A DNA stretch of 64,000 nucleotides from Marinobacter persicus (GCF_002934325.1 NZ_PTIV01000005.1:62001-126000), one strand, 5' to 3'. Positions 17,862 to 27,252 are shown, counted from the first letter of the stretch. Numbers and translations are program-made. Notes: generated by a model not told the origin, from the letters alone.

Positions 17862-18937
17862 TGGCCCGCCCCACGGTTGCCCGAATCCATCTTGAGGCGA
17901 TAAGCCACAACTACCGACTGGCAAGCCGGATGGCCGGTGACGCCCGGGCCATGGCGGTGGTCAAGGCTGATGGGTATGGCCACGGCATCCGGGCGGTGGC
18001 GCATGCCCTGGCTGAGGATGCCGGCAAGTATGCCGTAGCTTGCCTTGAAGAGGCCCGGGCGATTCGGGAGGCGGGTCTGACGCACCCCGTGGCACTGCTG
18101 CAGGGCGTGCACCAGCAGGCGGATCTGAAAGACTGTGTGCACGAGGATTTTGAACCGGTGTTGCACAGCCCGGCCCAATTGGCCTGGCTATCGGCAAGCA
18201 CGGAGGTACCCCGGTTCTGGCTCAAGGTGAACACCGGCATGAACCGTCTGGGCTTTCGCCCGGAAGAACTTGCCGGTGTCTGGTCGGGTCTGAAGGCGGC
18301 CGGCCATGACAGTAACCTGCTGGGGTTTGTCACCCATTTCGCCTGTGCCGACCAGCCCGGTAATCCCATGACCGCCCAGCAGACCCAATGCTTTGAACAA
18401 GCCACGGCTCCGTGGCCGGAGCTGATGCGCAGCGTGGGTAATTCCGCCGCGCATTTCCTGGAAGGGCAGCCGCTGTACCAATGGAGCCGCCCGGGGATCA
18501 TGCTGTACGGTGGTTCTCCGATGGAAGGAAAAACGGGGCTTGAGTTGGGTCTGAAGCCGGCCATGACCCTGGAGGCGCCATTGATTGCCACCCGTACCGT
18601 GCGGGCAGGAGAGTCGGTCGGCTATGGCGCCACCTGGACTGCCGACAAGGACACGCGAATGGGGATGGTGGCCATCGGGTACGGTGATGGTTACCCCCGT
18701 CATGCGGGAACCGATACGCCTGCGGCGATTGGTGGCCGCCGTATCCGGTTGTTGGGACGGGTATCCATGGACATGCTGGCAGTGGACCTGTCATCGGTGC
18801 CAGACGCCCGGGAAGGCGATACGGTGGAGCTCTGGGGCGACACTGTCAGCGTTGACGAAGTTGCCACTTGTGCCGGTACCATTGGTTATGAGTTGCTGAC
18901 CGGCGTTACCGCGCGGGTTCCGAGAATTTATCAGTAA
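17861..18937 (+). CDS. alr: Alanine racemase (PLP-dependent)
   Basis: Makes D-alanine for peptidoglycan. The PLP lysine is K35 in VVKADGYGHG. The second catalytic residue is the tyrosine in GYGATWTADKDT, and IGYGDGYPRH is the other conserved loop. The 358-residue length fits the family. Its ATG uses the last base of the dnaB stop, indicating coupled translation. Confidence 0.96.
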   Translation: MARPTVARIHLEAISHNYRLASRMAGDARAMAVVKADGYGHGIRAVAHALAEDAGKYAVACLEEARAIREAGLTHPVALLQGVHQQADLKDCVHEDFEPVLHSPAQLAWLSASTEVPRFWLKVNTGMNRLGFRPEELAGVWSGLKAAGHDSNLLGFVTHFACADQPGNPMTAQQTQCFEQATAPWPELMRSVGNSAAHFLEGQPLYQWSRPGIMLYGGSPMEGKTGLELGLKPAMTLEAPLIATRTVRAGESVGYGATWTADKDTRMGMVAIGYGDGYPRHAGTDTPAAIGGRRIRLLGRVSMDMLAVDLSSVPDAREGDTVELWGDTVSVDEVATCAGTIGYELLTGVTARVPRIYQ

Positions 18938-18975
18938 GCCGTATTTCACCACTATTCCGGAGGCATTGTTTCGGC

Positions 18976-19824
18976 GTGCATGTACTAGTTGTTCACGATT
19001 ATGGCCCACTGGGGAAAGTGCTTCTGGAACGGTTGCGCAAAACCCATTTGCGGGTTAGCCCATTGCTGGTCAGTGACCCGGCCAAGGCCGGCACCGGCGC
19101 CCTGGATAACTGGGTGCCAAAAGATGTGGACCTGATCGTGAATGCCTTATGGCTGGATGATCCCGAGCAGGCTGAGCAAAACCGGGAGCAGACCCATCAG
19201 GCCGCGTTCGCTTTGCCGCTGGCGTTGGCGGAATACGCCCGTGAGCATGGCATGGCGCTGCTCCAGTTGTCGTCATGCTATGTGTTTGATGGTCGGAAGC
19301 AGGGTGCCTATATCTCATCCAATCCCGGGCAGCCTATAAACGAACTTGGCCGTTGGCAATGGGAGTGCGAGCAGGCGTTGCGCACGTCTTTGCCTCGTCA
19401 CATCATTCTGCGAACGGGCTGGAGTCTGGCACGGGTGGTTCGCAAGGTGCATGATTGTGCGGTTGACTCCGGCGTTCTGGCTCTGCCCGGGCGCTGTCGA
19501 GGCCAGCCAGTGGCGGTATCTGACCTGGCTCGGGTGATGGCCGCCATTGTCCTGCAACTGGATTGTGGGGCGGAAGTGTGGGGTACCTACCAGTACGCCG
19601 GAGCTGAAGAAATCAATCTTTATGAGTTGGGGCTGGAAGTGGTTGGTATGCCTGGTATTCCCCAAAGCACCCGCGTGGTAGACGATATGCCGGAATGGGG
19701 GCACCTGGAGCCGGTGAATACCACCATAGTGTGCAGCAAAATCCGTAACACCTTCGGCATCAAACAGCTTCCGTGGCGCAACTGGCTAACGGAAGAGGTA
19801 AAGATGGTTTGTCAGGGGCAGTAG
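18976..19824 (+). CDS. RmlD-like NAD(P)-binding sugar-nucleotide reductase homologue
   Basis: A 282-residue extended short-chain dehydrogenase of the RmlD (dTDP-4-dehydrorhamnose reductase) type. The N-terminal HVLVVHDYGPLGKVL is a divergent nucleotide-binding turn. LLQLSSCYVFDGR matches the catalytic-site strand of RmlD (usually STDYVFDG) but with Cys-Tyr, and the expected YxxxK is replaced by ELGRWQWECE. The lysine is therefore missing and the enzyme may be non-catalytic or altered. The GTG start at 18976 is the only good candidate; GGAGG lies rather far upstream. No rhamnose cluster is nearby, so the role is open. Confidence 0.7.
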   Translation: MHVLVVHDYGPLGKVLLERLRKTHLRVSPLLVSDPAKAGTGALDNWVPKDVDLIVNALWLDDPEQAEQNREQTHQAAFALPLALAEYAREHGMALLQLSSCYVFDGRKQGAYISSNPGQPINELGRWQWECEQALRTSLPRHIILRTGWSLARVVRKVHDCAVDSGVLALPGRCRGQPVAVSDLARVMAAIVLQLDCGAEVWGTYQYAGAEEINLYELGLEVVGMPGIPQSTRVVDDMPEWGHLEPVNTTIVCSKIRNTFGIKQLPWRNWLTEEVKMVCQGQ

Positions 19825-19826
19825 TG

Positions 19827-20573
19827 TTACTGACCCTGACGAGCGAAGTCTCTCGTCACCACTTGCAGTGCATCCACGTCCAGTAGCTCCACTTCCCGGC
19901 CACGGGCGCGGATGATGCCCTGGTTCTGGAAGCGGGTGAATACCCGACTGACGGTTTCCACGGCCAGGCCCAGGAAGTTGGCAATGTCGTTGCGGGCCAT
20001 GGGCAGGCTGAAGTTGGTGGCCGACATGCGCCGACGGCGGAAACGGCTGGATAGCGACAGCAGCAGGGCAGCGATGCGCTCTTCTGCCGTATTCTTGCTC
20101 AGCAACATGGCCAACTGATGGCTGTTCTGGATTTCCTGGCTCATCATCCGGTACATGTGGTGCTGCAGTTCGGGCAGCTTGCCCGTCAGTTCTTCCAGCT
20201 TGTCGACCGGAAACTCACACACACTCGTACGCTCCAGCGCGCGGGCAGTGCAGGCATAGGTTTCACTGCTCATGCTGTCGAGCCCAACCAGTTCACCCGG
20301 CATGAAAAAGCCGGTGACCTGTTCTTCTCCACCCTCGGTAATGATCGAAGTCTTGATCGAGCCACTCTTCACCGCAAAGCACGACCGCACTGGCGTACTC
20401 TGGTCGAAGATATGCTCGCCCCGGTTATAGATCTTGCCCTGCTGGACGATGTCTTCAAGCCGGTCGAGATCGTTTTCTTCAATTGCCAGGGGGAGGCAGA
20501 GGTTGCTCAAGCTGCATTGATTGCAGGCCGCTTTGAGGGGAGATGCTTGCTGGAGTCGAATTGCCTGGGCCAT
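19827..20573 (-). CDS. fnr: FNR/ANR-type oxygen-responsive transcription regulator
   Basis: A Crp-family regulator that senses oxygen through a [4Fe-4S] cluster and activates anaerobic genes. From ATG 20573 the 248-residue protein carries cysteines C17, C20, C26 and C108, the FNR cluster ligands. A cyclic-nucleotide-binding-type fold and a C-terminal helix-turn-helix follow. The recognition helix VETVSRVF has the E-x-x-S-R pattern that reads TTGAT half sites. An upstream frame extension to 20672 lacks conservation and contains an FNR box. Two FNR-type boxes (20593-20606 and 20714-20727) lie upstream, suggesting autoregulation. It converges on the RmlD-like gene with a 2-nt gap. Confidence 0.95.
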   Translation of the reverse strand: MAQAIRLQQASPLKAACNQCSLSNLCLPLAIEENDLDRLEDIVQQGKIYNRGEHIFDQSTPVRSCFAVKSGSIKTSIITEGGEEQVTGFFMPGELVGLDSMSSETYACTARALERTSVCEFPVDKLEELTGKLPELQHHMYRMMSQEIQNSHQLAMLLSKNTAEERIAALLLSLSSRFRRRRMSATNFSLPMARNDIANFLGLAVETVSRVFTRFQNQGIIRARGREVELLDVDALQVVTRDFARQGQ

Positions 20574-20592
20574 ATTTGATGAACCATCCGCG

Positions 20593-20606
20593 TTGATCCA
20601 TATCAC
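20593..20606. promoter_or_regulatory. FNR-type box proximal to fnr
   Basis: TTGAT-CCAT-ATCAC matches TTGAT-N4-ATCAA at nine of ten positions. It lies 20-33 nt upstream of the fnr ATG, a position that suggests repression of fnr. Confidence 0.65.
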
Positions 20607-20662
20607 ACCCGACGATTGGCGGTCAGGTGCGTCCACGTTCCTTGAGAGCCTGAGCTCGGTAA

Positions 20663-20708
20663 TTTCTATCATCCCTGAGAGCTTCCGCTCTGTTTTCTAT
20701 CATCCCTG
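20663..20708. repeat. 15-nt direct repeat in the fnr upstream region
   Basis: TTTCTATCATCCCTG occurs at 20663-20677 and again at 20694-20708, a 31-nt period of about three helical turns. It lies between the two FNR-type boxes. It may be a duplicated operator or promoter element; nothing more can be said. Confidence 0.6.
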
Positions 20709-20713
20709 TTACC

Positions 20714-20727
20714 TTGACCGAGATCAA
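20714..20727. promoter_or_regulatory. FNR/DNR-type box distal to fnr
   Basis: TTGAC-CGAG-ATCAA differs from TTGAT-N4-ATCAA at one position and resembles FNR- and DNR-type sites. It overlaps the last codons of rbgA by 4 nt, about 140 nt upstream of fnr. Confidence 0.6.
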
Positions 20728-21587
20728 GTATCTTGGAGTTCTTCCAGCTCCCTTTCCACCACTGCGGGTGTTTCCAGGGAAATGCGTCCGAGAGTGCCGG
20801 AACGGAACTCATTGAGCAACACTTCCGACACTTTGTGCAGGTTCGGTACCCCGCCGCGCCCCAGGAAGCGGCGTTTGACGGCGATGGCATCCATCAGCGA
20901 CAGGCCGTCACGGGGCGTCTCATCGAGACCGTAGCGGTCCACAACCAGTTCCGGGTAATGGGCCACCAGAAAATCGGCCTCGAACAGGGCCACGTCTTCA
21001 AAATCGAGCACGGCGCTCCGGATGGCGCCGGTAATGGCCAGCCGATAACCACAAGCCTCTGGTGAGAGCTTGGGCCAGAGAAAGCCCGGGGTATCGTACA
21101 GCAGTATGTTGTTGGGCAGTTTGATGGCCTGCTGGGCGCGGGTAACGGCTGGCTCGTTTCCGGTTTTTGCCACCGGCCGTCCAGCCAGGGTATTGATCAG
21201 CGTTGATTTCCCGACATTGGGAATGCCCAGAATCATCACTCGCAGGGCGCTTTTCTCGCGGTCATGATCCGGCGTCATTTCCTGGGCCAGGTCCAGAATC
21301 GCCAGTGCTTCCCGGCGCTGGTTCTGGGTCAGGGTCAGGGCTCGCACGCCGCGCTCCCGCTCCAGCCATTCCAGCCACTGGCTGGTCACTTCCGGATCGG
21401 CCAGATCCCGTTTGTTCAGTACCTTGATCAACGGCGTGTCGCCACGCAGGGAAGGGACCAGCGGATTTTCGCTGCTGAACGGGATGCGGGCGTCAACGAC
21501 CTCGATGATCAGATCCATCTGAGGCATGACTTTTTTGATCTCCTTTCGGGCCTTGTGCATGTGCCCGGGAAACCAGTTGATGGCCAT
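20724..21587 (-). CDS. rbgA: Ribosome biogenesis GTPase RbgA/YlqF
   Basis: A circularly permuted GTPase that helps late assembly of the 50S subunit. Motif order is diagnostic: G4 (NKRD) near residue 60 comes before G1 (GIPNVGKST), and G3 (DTPG) follows near residue 175. The N-terminal AINWFPGHMHKARKEI is the family signature. The start is the ATG at 21587; the open frame extends to 21707 but without homology. The protein has 287 residues. The upstream 230 nt is shared with the divergent Spy-like gene. Confidence 0.94.
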   Translation of the reverse strand: MAINWFPGHMHKARKEIKKVMPQMDLIIEVVDARIPFSSENPLVPSLRGDTPLIKVLNKRDLADPEVTSQWLEWLERERGVRALTLTQNQRREALAILDLAQEMTPDHDREKSALRVMILGIPNVGKSTLINTLAGRPVAKTGNEPAVTRAQQAIKLPNNILLYDTPGFLWPKLSPEACGYRLAITGAIRSAVLDFEDVALFEADFLVAHYPELVVDRYGLDETPRDGLSLMDAIAVKRRFLGRGGVPNLHKVSEVLLNEFRSGTLGRISLETPAVVERELEELQDT

Positions 21588-21736
21588 GGTGGTGCTCCGC
21601 TGCCGGTGAAAAGCGCCATTATGCAGGGGAATGACTAAATTTTCACATTTATTGGAACCCGCCTGTGCTGCGGCCTGAAGCCAACTATCCGGGGAAGGAA
21701 GGGGCACGAAGGCCGAGGTTGGGATGAAATCACGTT

Positions 21737-21772
21737 CCGTAATGTTTTACGGTGTGCGTCTGACACTAATAA
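21737..21772 (+). promoter_or_regulatory. Inverted repeat and possible promoter before the Spy-like gene
   Basis: CCGTAA-TGTT-TTACGG (21737-21752) is a perfect 6-bp inverted repeat. TTTTAC (21745-21750), 16 nt and TAATAA (21767-21772) could be the promoter, which would place the repeat over the -35. Spy/CpxP genes are envelope-stress regulated elsewhere, but this is not the direct-repeat CpxR site. Confidence 0.35.
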
Positions 21773-21818
21773 AGCCAATACACGGTGGTGCCTGCCACCC
21801 GAGTAAACGGAGATGAAT

Positions 21819-22304
21819 ATGAAACTAGTAAAGATCCTTGGTTCGGCCCTGGTTGCCCTGAGTCTGTCCACCGGTGTGGTTGCGCAGCAGTCTCAACAGC
21901 CGTCAGGTGGCCAGCCGGATCAGGTGTCCCAGTTGGCACAGATGGTCGGCTTGTCCGATGATCAGCAAACTGAAATTCGCGGCATCATGCAAGAGATGCA
22001 AGGTAAAATCCGCGAGCTGCGTAAGACTGCAAGAACCCTTCAGCAAGAGCTGCAGGGTGAAATCAAACAGGATTTTGATGCCAGTGCGATTCAGGAAAAA
22101 GCCGATGAGCTCGGTGAAGTGACTGGCAAAATCGCTGGCCTCTCCGCTCTTATGCAGGCAAGGGTAGACGCCGTATTTACCGAGGAGCAACGTAAAGAGC
22201 TGGATCGTCGAATGAAGCAAATGCAGCAGCAGATGCAGCAGCGCCGGCAGATGATGCAACAGCAACAGCAGTCACAGAAGCAGGGTAAGGGTAACGCCCA
22301 GTAA
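21819..22304 (+). CDS. Spy/CpxP-family periplasmic protein
   Basis: A 161-residue exported protein with a signal peptide ending near VVAQ. The mature part is almost entirely helical: LSDDQQTEIRGIMQEM resembles the LTxxQ motif of Spy/CpxP, a second copy appears as FTEEQRKELDRRM, and the tail is very rich in Gln, Met and Arg. Spy is an ATP-independent periplasmic chaperone induced by envelope stress; a similar role is inferred here. GGAG at 21809-21812 is 6 nt from ATG 21819 but touches ATG 21813, so 21819 is the better start. Confidence 0.82.
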   Translation: MKLVKILGSALVALSLSTGVVAQQSQQPSGGQPDQVSQLAQMVGLSDDQQTEIRGIMQEMQGKIRELRKTARTLQQELQGEIKQDFDASAIQEKADELGEVTGKIAGLSALMQARVDAVFTEEQRKELDRRMKQMQQQMQQRRQMMQQQQQSQKQGKGNAQ

Positions 22305-22323
22305 TAAGTCGTGTTTGCCGAGA

Positions 22324-22357
22324 AACCCGCCAGAGCCCGGCTCCGGCGGGTTTTTTT
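22324..22357. terminator. Terminator between the Spy-like gene and the RND exporter
   Basis: An interrupted GC-rich stem (AACCCGCC pairing with GGCGGG plus TT, inner GAGCC/GGCTC) is followed by seven T residues. The T-run overlaps the stop codon of the convergent exporter gene. Confidence 0.85.
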
Positions 22358-24836
22358 ATGAGCGGCCGAACGGTTTGATCAGCACGATCAGTCGCGGCAG
22401 CAACGTCAGCGCGCCCACCAGCGCCATGAACATGGCAAAGCTGGTGAACAGCCCGAAATAGATGGTCGGGATGAAGTTCGACAGCACCAGAATCGAGAAG
22501 CCGGTAATGATGGTCAGGGAGGTGAAGAACATGGCCTGACCGATGCTCCGGTGACAGCGGTGCATGGTAGCCAGGTAGTCCCGGTCTTTGGCGAACTCGG
22601 TCTTGAAACGATGGATGTAGTGGATGGTGTCGTCCACCGCGATGCCGACGGTGATGGCCGCCACGGTGATGGTCATCATATCCAGGGGGATGCCCAGCCA
22701 GCCCATCAGGCCCAGTACCGAGCCGGCCGCAATCAGGTTGGGCGCCAGCCCAATCAGTGCCAGGGTGAGGGAACGGAACAGGATCAGGAACATCACCAGG
22801 ATGGCGCCGAATACCACCCCAATGGTCTTGATCTGGGAATCGAACAGGCTTTGCAGCATGTTGTTGTACATGACGGTCATGCCGGACAACAGTACGCGAT
22901 CCTCGTCATAGCCCAGTTTTTGGGTGAGATGATGACGGATCTTGTCGAGCAGTTCCTGACGCTTGAGATCAGGGTTGGTCTCGAGGATCCGGATGCTGAA
23001 TCGTGCCTTATCGTGTTCTTCGGAAATGTAGGGCGTCAGCAGAATGTCTTTCAGGTCTTCTGGCACGGCAGCGGGCACGAAGGCCAGCTCCAGTGCGTCC
23101 AGCGGCTCGCCCTGGTTAACCTGTGCCAACAGGGCCAGGGTGGTGTCGATTGACAGAACCTTGCCGGTTTCCGGCAGGCTGTCCAGATACTCGTGCACCT
23201 CTTCCAACTGCTGCATTTTCTGATAGGTGTACCAGGTATCACGGTACTCTTCACCACTGCCGCAGTCCTGAACAAATGGATCGCAGTCACTGGCAAAGGG
23301 GTCTCCACCACCATTTTCCGGGGCCGGTTTGTCGGTGATCACTACATCCAGCGGTGTGGTGCCCCCCAGGTGGTTATCAATGGTGATCATGCCCTGATGG
23401 ATTTCCGTGGAAGGCTTGAAGTAATCGATAAAACTGTTTTCCACGGTAAGGCGGCTCAGGCCGATCACACAAAGCACTGCCAATATCCCGGAGCCAACGA
23501 GCACCGTTCCGCCAAAACGCTCTGTAAAGCGCGCGAAAGCGTCTGTGAAGGGTATCCGGTTGGAGGCCACCCGTTCATCAACAGGTGGCGGCATCAACCG
23601 TAGCAGGGCTGGAAAGACCAGGAACGTGATCAGGAAGGCCACAGTCAGGCCCAGGGTCATCATCCAGCCAAAATCAATCACCGGTCGAATGCCGCTGAAG
23701 GTCAGGGAACCGAAGGCCACGATGGTGGTGATCGCCATGTAGAAACAGGGCTTGATCATGGCCATCAGGGTGCGGTGCAGGATGTCCCGGGGGGCGGCTT
23801 CCGGTTCGTCATGCTGAAACTCCCGATAGCGCACGATCAGGTGGATGGTCAGCGACAGGGTCATGATCAGCAACAGCGAGATGAAGTTGGATGAGATAAC
23901 CGTGACCGGCCACTGCGCCCAACCCAGGAACCCCACCATCAGCCACACGGTAAAGCCACAGCACAACAACGGCACCAGCACCCAGCGCCACTGGCGGAAG
24001 ATGATCGCCAGGGTCAGCAGTAAAAACGCCAGCACGCCAACACCAAAGGTGGACAGGTCGTTTTTGATAAAGCGGATCATGTCGGCGACGATCATGGGTA
24101 CACCGCCCAGGTGGATGGTGGCCTGATCGCGATACCGGTCGAGGATATCTCGCACCTGGCCGATGGTCTGGTCGCGCTCATTGCCCATCTGTTCGGTGAA
24201 CTGGATGAATTCGCTGCTGATGCGCTTCAGTTCCGCCTGCTCAGCGGCACTGGCACTGCCCGCCTGCACCTTGTCCCGAAGGTCGTTACGCTGGTTCAGC
24301 AGTTCAAAGTATTGCTTCGGGGTGGGAAGATTGACCTGAATGGCTGTTGTCTCGGCGTTTTCACCAATCAGCAGGTTGGGGTAGAGCGGGTTGTTCAGCA
24401 ACGCCTGGCGAGCGGTTTCCGGCGGCACATCGTCGGTGTCGATGGTTTTGATTTCACTGTCGACCGAGTCCAGGTTGAGATCGGGGCTGTGCAGCAGTGG
24501 CACGTTAAGAATGCTGTTGGTGGAGCTCACCGCATCCAGTGCGGCCAGCTCATCCCGCAGGGCTGCCAGGCGCTCCAGGCCCGAGCGGGTAAACAGCTCC
24601 TGGTCTGGCGTGTAAGTCACCACCAGGAAGTCGTCGGAGCTGGTAAATATGCGGTTTACCCGGCGGTATTGCTCCAGTGACCGGTCGTTTTCCAGGACCA
24701 ATGACTCGGCGGAGGCGTCAAGCCGGAACTGGCCAAAGCCAAGGGCGGTGCCGGCCAGTAGCAGGCCGAGCAGAATCAGTACGAGCCAGGGATGGGCGAG
24801 GATAACACGGTCGTAAAAGGCGCCAAGGCGATCCAT
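22356..24836 (-). CDS. RND superfamily exporter (MMPL/COG1033 type)
   Basis: An 826-residue inner-membrane transporter of the predicted RND exporter group. One N-terminal helix (ILAHPWLVLILLGLLLAGTAL) precedes a large periplasmic domain. Two sets of five helices are separated by a second periplasmic domain containing a cysteine-rich stretch (SDCDPFVQDCGSG). Aspartates in VGIAVDDTIHYIHRF fit the proton relay of this family. The substrate is unknown; relatives handle lipids or hydrophobic compounds. ATG 24836 is chosen over an in-frame TTG at 24881. It lies 48 nt downstream of a chemoreceptor gene on the same strand. Confidence 0.85.
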   Translation of the reverse strand: MDRLGAFYDRVILAHPWLVLILLGLLLAGTALGFGQFRLDASAESLVLENDRSLEQYRRVNRIFTSSDDFLVVTYTPDQELFTRSGLERLAALRDELAALDAVSSTNSILNVPLLHSPDLNLDSVDSEIKTIDTDDVPPETARQALLNNPLYPNLLIGENAETTAIQVNLPTPKQYFELLNQRNDLRDKVQAGSASAAEQAELKRISSEFIQFTEQMGNERDQTIGQVRDILDRYRDQATIHLGGVPMIVADMIRFIKNDLSTFGVGVLAFLLLTLAIIFRQWRWVLVPLLCCGFTVWLMVGFLGWAQWPVTVISSNFISLLLIMTLSLTIHLIVRYREFQHDEPEAAPRDILHRTLMAMIKPCFYMAITTIVAFGSLTFSGIRPVIDFGWMMTLGLTVAFLITFLVFPALLRLMPPPVDERVASNRIPFTDAFARFTERFGGTVLVGSGILAVLCVIGLSRLTVENSFIDYFKPSTEIHQGMITIDNHLGGTTPLDVVITDKPAPENGGGDPFASDCDPFVQDCGSGEEYRDTWYTYQKMQQLEEVHEYLDSLPETGKVLSIDTTLALLAQVNQGEPLDALELAFVPAAVPEDLKDILLTPYISEEHDKARFSIRILETNPDLKRQELLDKIRHHLTQKLGYDEDRVLLSGMTVMYNNMLQSLFDSQIKTIGVVFGAILVMFLILFRSLTLALIGLAPNLIAAGSVLGLMGWLGIPLDMMTITVAAITVGIAVDDTIHYIHRFKTEFAKDRDYLATMHRCHRSIGQAMFFTSLTIITGFSILVLSNFIPTIYFGLFTSFAMFMALVGALTLLPRLIVLIKPFGRS

Positions 24837-24884
24837 GAACAAGGTCTCTGCGGGTGGAACGAGGTGCAGAGTTTGCCACAATCT

Positions 24885-26105
24885 TTAGTTAACTGTGACC
24901 TTTGACGACGCATTATCCAGGGATTCGATCAGTTGTTTCAGGCGCCGGGCCATATCCGCGCTCTCGGACAGCTCGGTGACCATGCTCTGGGTGGTCTCCC
25001 GGATACCCTGGATATTGGCCAGGACTTCGTCGGTACCGGAAGTCTGTTCGGACGACAGGTTGGCGATTTCCTGATTGGTCTGGTTGATGCGACTGACTAC
25101 CTCATTGATGGCTTCGAGGGCTTTCCGGCCTTGCTCGGATTCCTCGACACAGCGGTTGGCGTCTTCAGAACTGCCGGTCATCTGGTCCACGGCATCGTTC
25201 ATCGCGGTGAGCAATCGGTCCAGGGTGGTCTGGATCTGGTCGGTGGAATCCTGCACCCGGCGCGCCAGGTTGCGGACTTCGTCTGCGACCACGGCGAAGC
25301 CACGACCCTGCTCACCGGCCCGGGCGGCCTCGATGGCGGCATTCAGTGCCAGCAGGTTGGTCTGCTCGGCAATGCCTTGAATTTCGGTGATGGCGTGGCC
25401 GATTTCCTGGCTGTTCTCGGCCAGTGATTCCACGCTGCTGGCGGAACTGCGCACCACATCGGCGAGTTTCCGGATGCTGTCCGCACTCTGGCTGACGCGC
25501 TCGCCGCCGGAGATAGCGGTTTCCCGGGCTTCATGGGACAGGGTATTGGCAATGCCTGCCTGTTCGGCGATGCCGACGAAGCTCTGCAGCATGGTTTCAA
25601 TGACTTCGGCGGATCGGTCCGCGCCTTCCTGCTGTCGGCCCAGGTCGTCACGACGGGCCTCGGCGGCCTCGGTCAGGGCCTGAACCTCCTGGTGCAGCCG
25701 CTCGGTGGCCTGCTTCATGCTCTTGACCACCTCTTCAGTGCGATCCTGCATGGCGTTGAAGGCTGTGGCCATCTGGCCGATTTCATCATTGGAGTCGACA
25801 TGGGCGCGCTGGCTCAGGTTGCCGCTGGCCTGGACTGACACCATGGTGTCTTTCAGTCGGTTAACGTGCCGTTCAATAAAGGAGATCAGCAGTTGTGAGC
25901 CGGCCATCTCCAGGCCCATCAGGATGGCGATCACCACCGCGAAACCCGGCAGGGTGTCGGCCACGACCGTCATCCAGGGGCGTCCCGTGTAATCAGCCAT
26001 GACATAGGTGGCATAGAGGGCCAGCAGGCAGAGCACCGCCAGGACCACAATATTCAGCAACCAGAACTTGTACTTCAGCCGGATATTTCGCAGCAGAGAC
26101 AGCAT
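24885..26105 (-). CDS. Methyl-accepting chemotaxis protein without a periplasmic sensor domain
   Basis: A 406-residue chemoreceptor. Two hydrophobic helices (about residues 13-36 and 48-76) are separated by only about ten residues, so there is no room for a periplasmic ligand domain. A HAMP region follows ([23 protein letters not shown]). The cytoplasmic signalling hairpin has the conserved tip [21 protein letters not shown], which contacts CheA/CheW. It may sense a membrane or cytoplasmic cue. The start lies 12 nt after lipA on the same strand, so co-transcription is likely. Confidence 0.92.
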   Translation of the reverse strand: MLSLLRNIRLKYKFWLLNIVVLAVLCLLALYATYVMADYTGRPWMTVVADTLPGFAVVIAILMGLEMAGSQLLISFIERHVNRLKDTMVSVQASGNLSQRAHVDSNDEIGQMATAFNAMQDRTEEVVKSMKQATERLHQEVQALTEAAEARRDDLGRQQEGADRSAEVIETMLQSFVGIAEQAGIANTLSHEARETAISGGERVSQSADSIRKLADVVRSSASSVESLAENSQEIGHAITEIQGIAEQTNLLALNAAIEAARAGEQGRGFAVVADEVRNLARRVQDSTDQIQTTLDRLLTAMNDAVDQMTGSSEDANRCVEESEQGRKALEAINEVVSRINQTNQEIANLSSEQTSGTDEVLANIQGIRETTQSMVTELSESADMARRLKQLIESLDNASSKVTVN

Positions 26106-26117
26106 TAACTCGCCTTA

Positions 26118-27161
26118 TTATTCTATGGCCTTGACCGGAATCTGCATGGCATTGGAAGACTCAGGGACTTCCGGTACGGCCAGGCCGAGATTGTTTTTAT
26201 CAAAGACTTTATCAGCCCGGTAACTGGAGCGCACCATGGGGCCGGAGGGCACTTCCATGAAGCCTTTTTCCAGGCCTATGTCACGGAGGCGGTTGAATTC
26301 TTCCGGGGTGACGTAACGCTCCACCGGAAGGTGATTGGCAGTGGGCCTCAGGTATTGACCCAGGGTCAGAATATCCACGCCGATGGCGCGCAGATCATCC
26401 ATCGTTTGCAGGATTTCTTCTTCGGTTTCACCCAGCCCCAGCATCAGGCTGGTCTTGGTGAGTACGTCCGGCCGGTGCTTCTTGGCGTGGGCCAGCACGT
26501 CCAGGGTTTTCTGGTAGCCGGCGCGCGGGTCGCGCACGCGGCGGGTCAGCCGCTCGACAGTTTCCACGTTCTGGGCAAACACATCCAGGCCGGAGTCCAC
26601 CACCTGTTCGACCAGCGGCATCACGGCATCAAAGTCCGGGGTGAGTGCTTCCACGGCCACTTCAGGAGTGCGCTTTTTGATGGCAGCCACGCAGGCGGCG
26701 TAATGGCCAGCGCCGAAGTCTTCCAGATCGTCCCGGTCCACCGAGGTTAGTACGATGTAGCGCAGACCCATGAGTTCCACGGACTTGGCGGTGTTCTCTG
26801 GCTCTTCGTGATCCAGCCAGCCCTTCGGGTTGCCGGTGTCCACCGCGCAGAATTTGCAGGCACGGGTACACACCGAGCCCATCACCATGATGGTGGCGGT
26901 GCCGGCGGTCCAGCATTCGCCAATGTTCGGGCAGTGGGATTCCTGGCACACGGTGCTCAGCCGGTGTTCGCTGACGTTTTTCTTGACGGCATCGTAGCGT
27001 TCGCCGCCCGGCATGCGCGCCCTCAGCCATTTCGGCTTGCGCTCCAGGGGCTTGTCTTCCGTGCTGCCTTTTTGCTTGACGCCGTCCTTGATGGCGGAGA
27101 AGCCGTGCTCGTTACGGAATTTGGAACCACTGGTAATGCGGGGCTTTGCGCTGTCGCTCAT
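26118..27161 (-). CDS. lipA: Lipoyl synthase (radical SAM)
   Basis: Inserts two sulfur atoms into octanoyl groups placed by LipB, completing lipoate on its target proteins. The 347-residue enzyme has the auxiliary cluster motif [12 protein letters not shown], the radical SAM motif CTRACKFC and the C-terminal RSSY serine that ligates the auxiliary cluster. The N-terminal extension of about 60 residues is basic and usual for proteobacterial LipA. It is separated from lipB (5240-5890), which in many relatives is its immediate neighbour. Confidence 0.97.
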   Translation of the reverse strand: MSDSAKPRITSGSKFRNEHGFSAIKDGVKQKGSTEDKPLERKPKWLRARMPGGERYDAVKKNVSEHRLSTVCQESHCPNIGECWTAGTATIMVMGSVCTRACKFCAVDTGNPKGWLDHEEPENTAKSVELMGLRYIVLTSVDRDDLEDFGAGHYAACVAAIKKRTPEVAVEALTPDFDAVMPLVEQVVDSGLDVFAQNVETVERLTRRVRDPRAGYQKTLDVLAHAKKHRPDVLTKTSLMLGLGETEEEILQTMDDLRAIGVDILTLGQYLRPTANHLPVERYVTPEEFNRLRDIGLEKGFMEVPSGPMVRSSYRADKVFDKNNLGLAVPEVPESSNAMQIPVKAIE

Positions 27162-27252
27162 TGGCCAGACACTCTCGGGTTAAAGCATGGAGGACTTTAA
27201 AGATTAATCGTCGGGCAGGGCAGTTACAAGACAGGTAAGGATAATCACGGGG

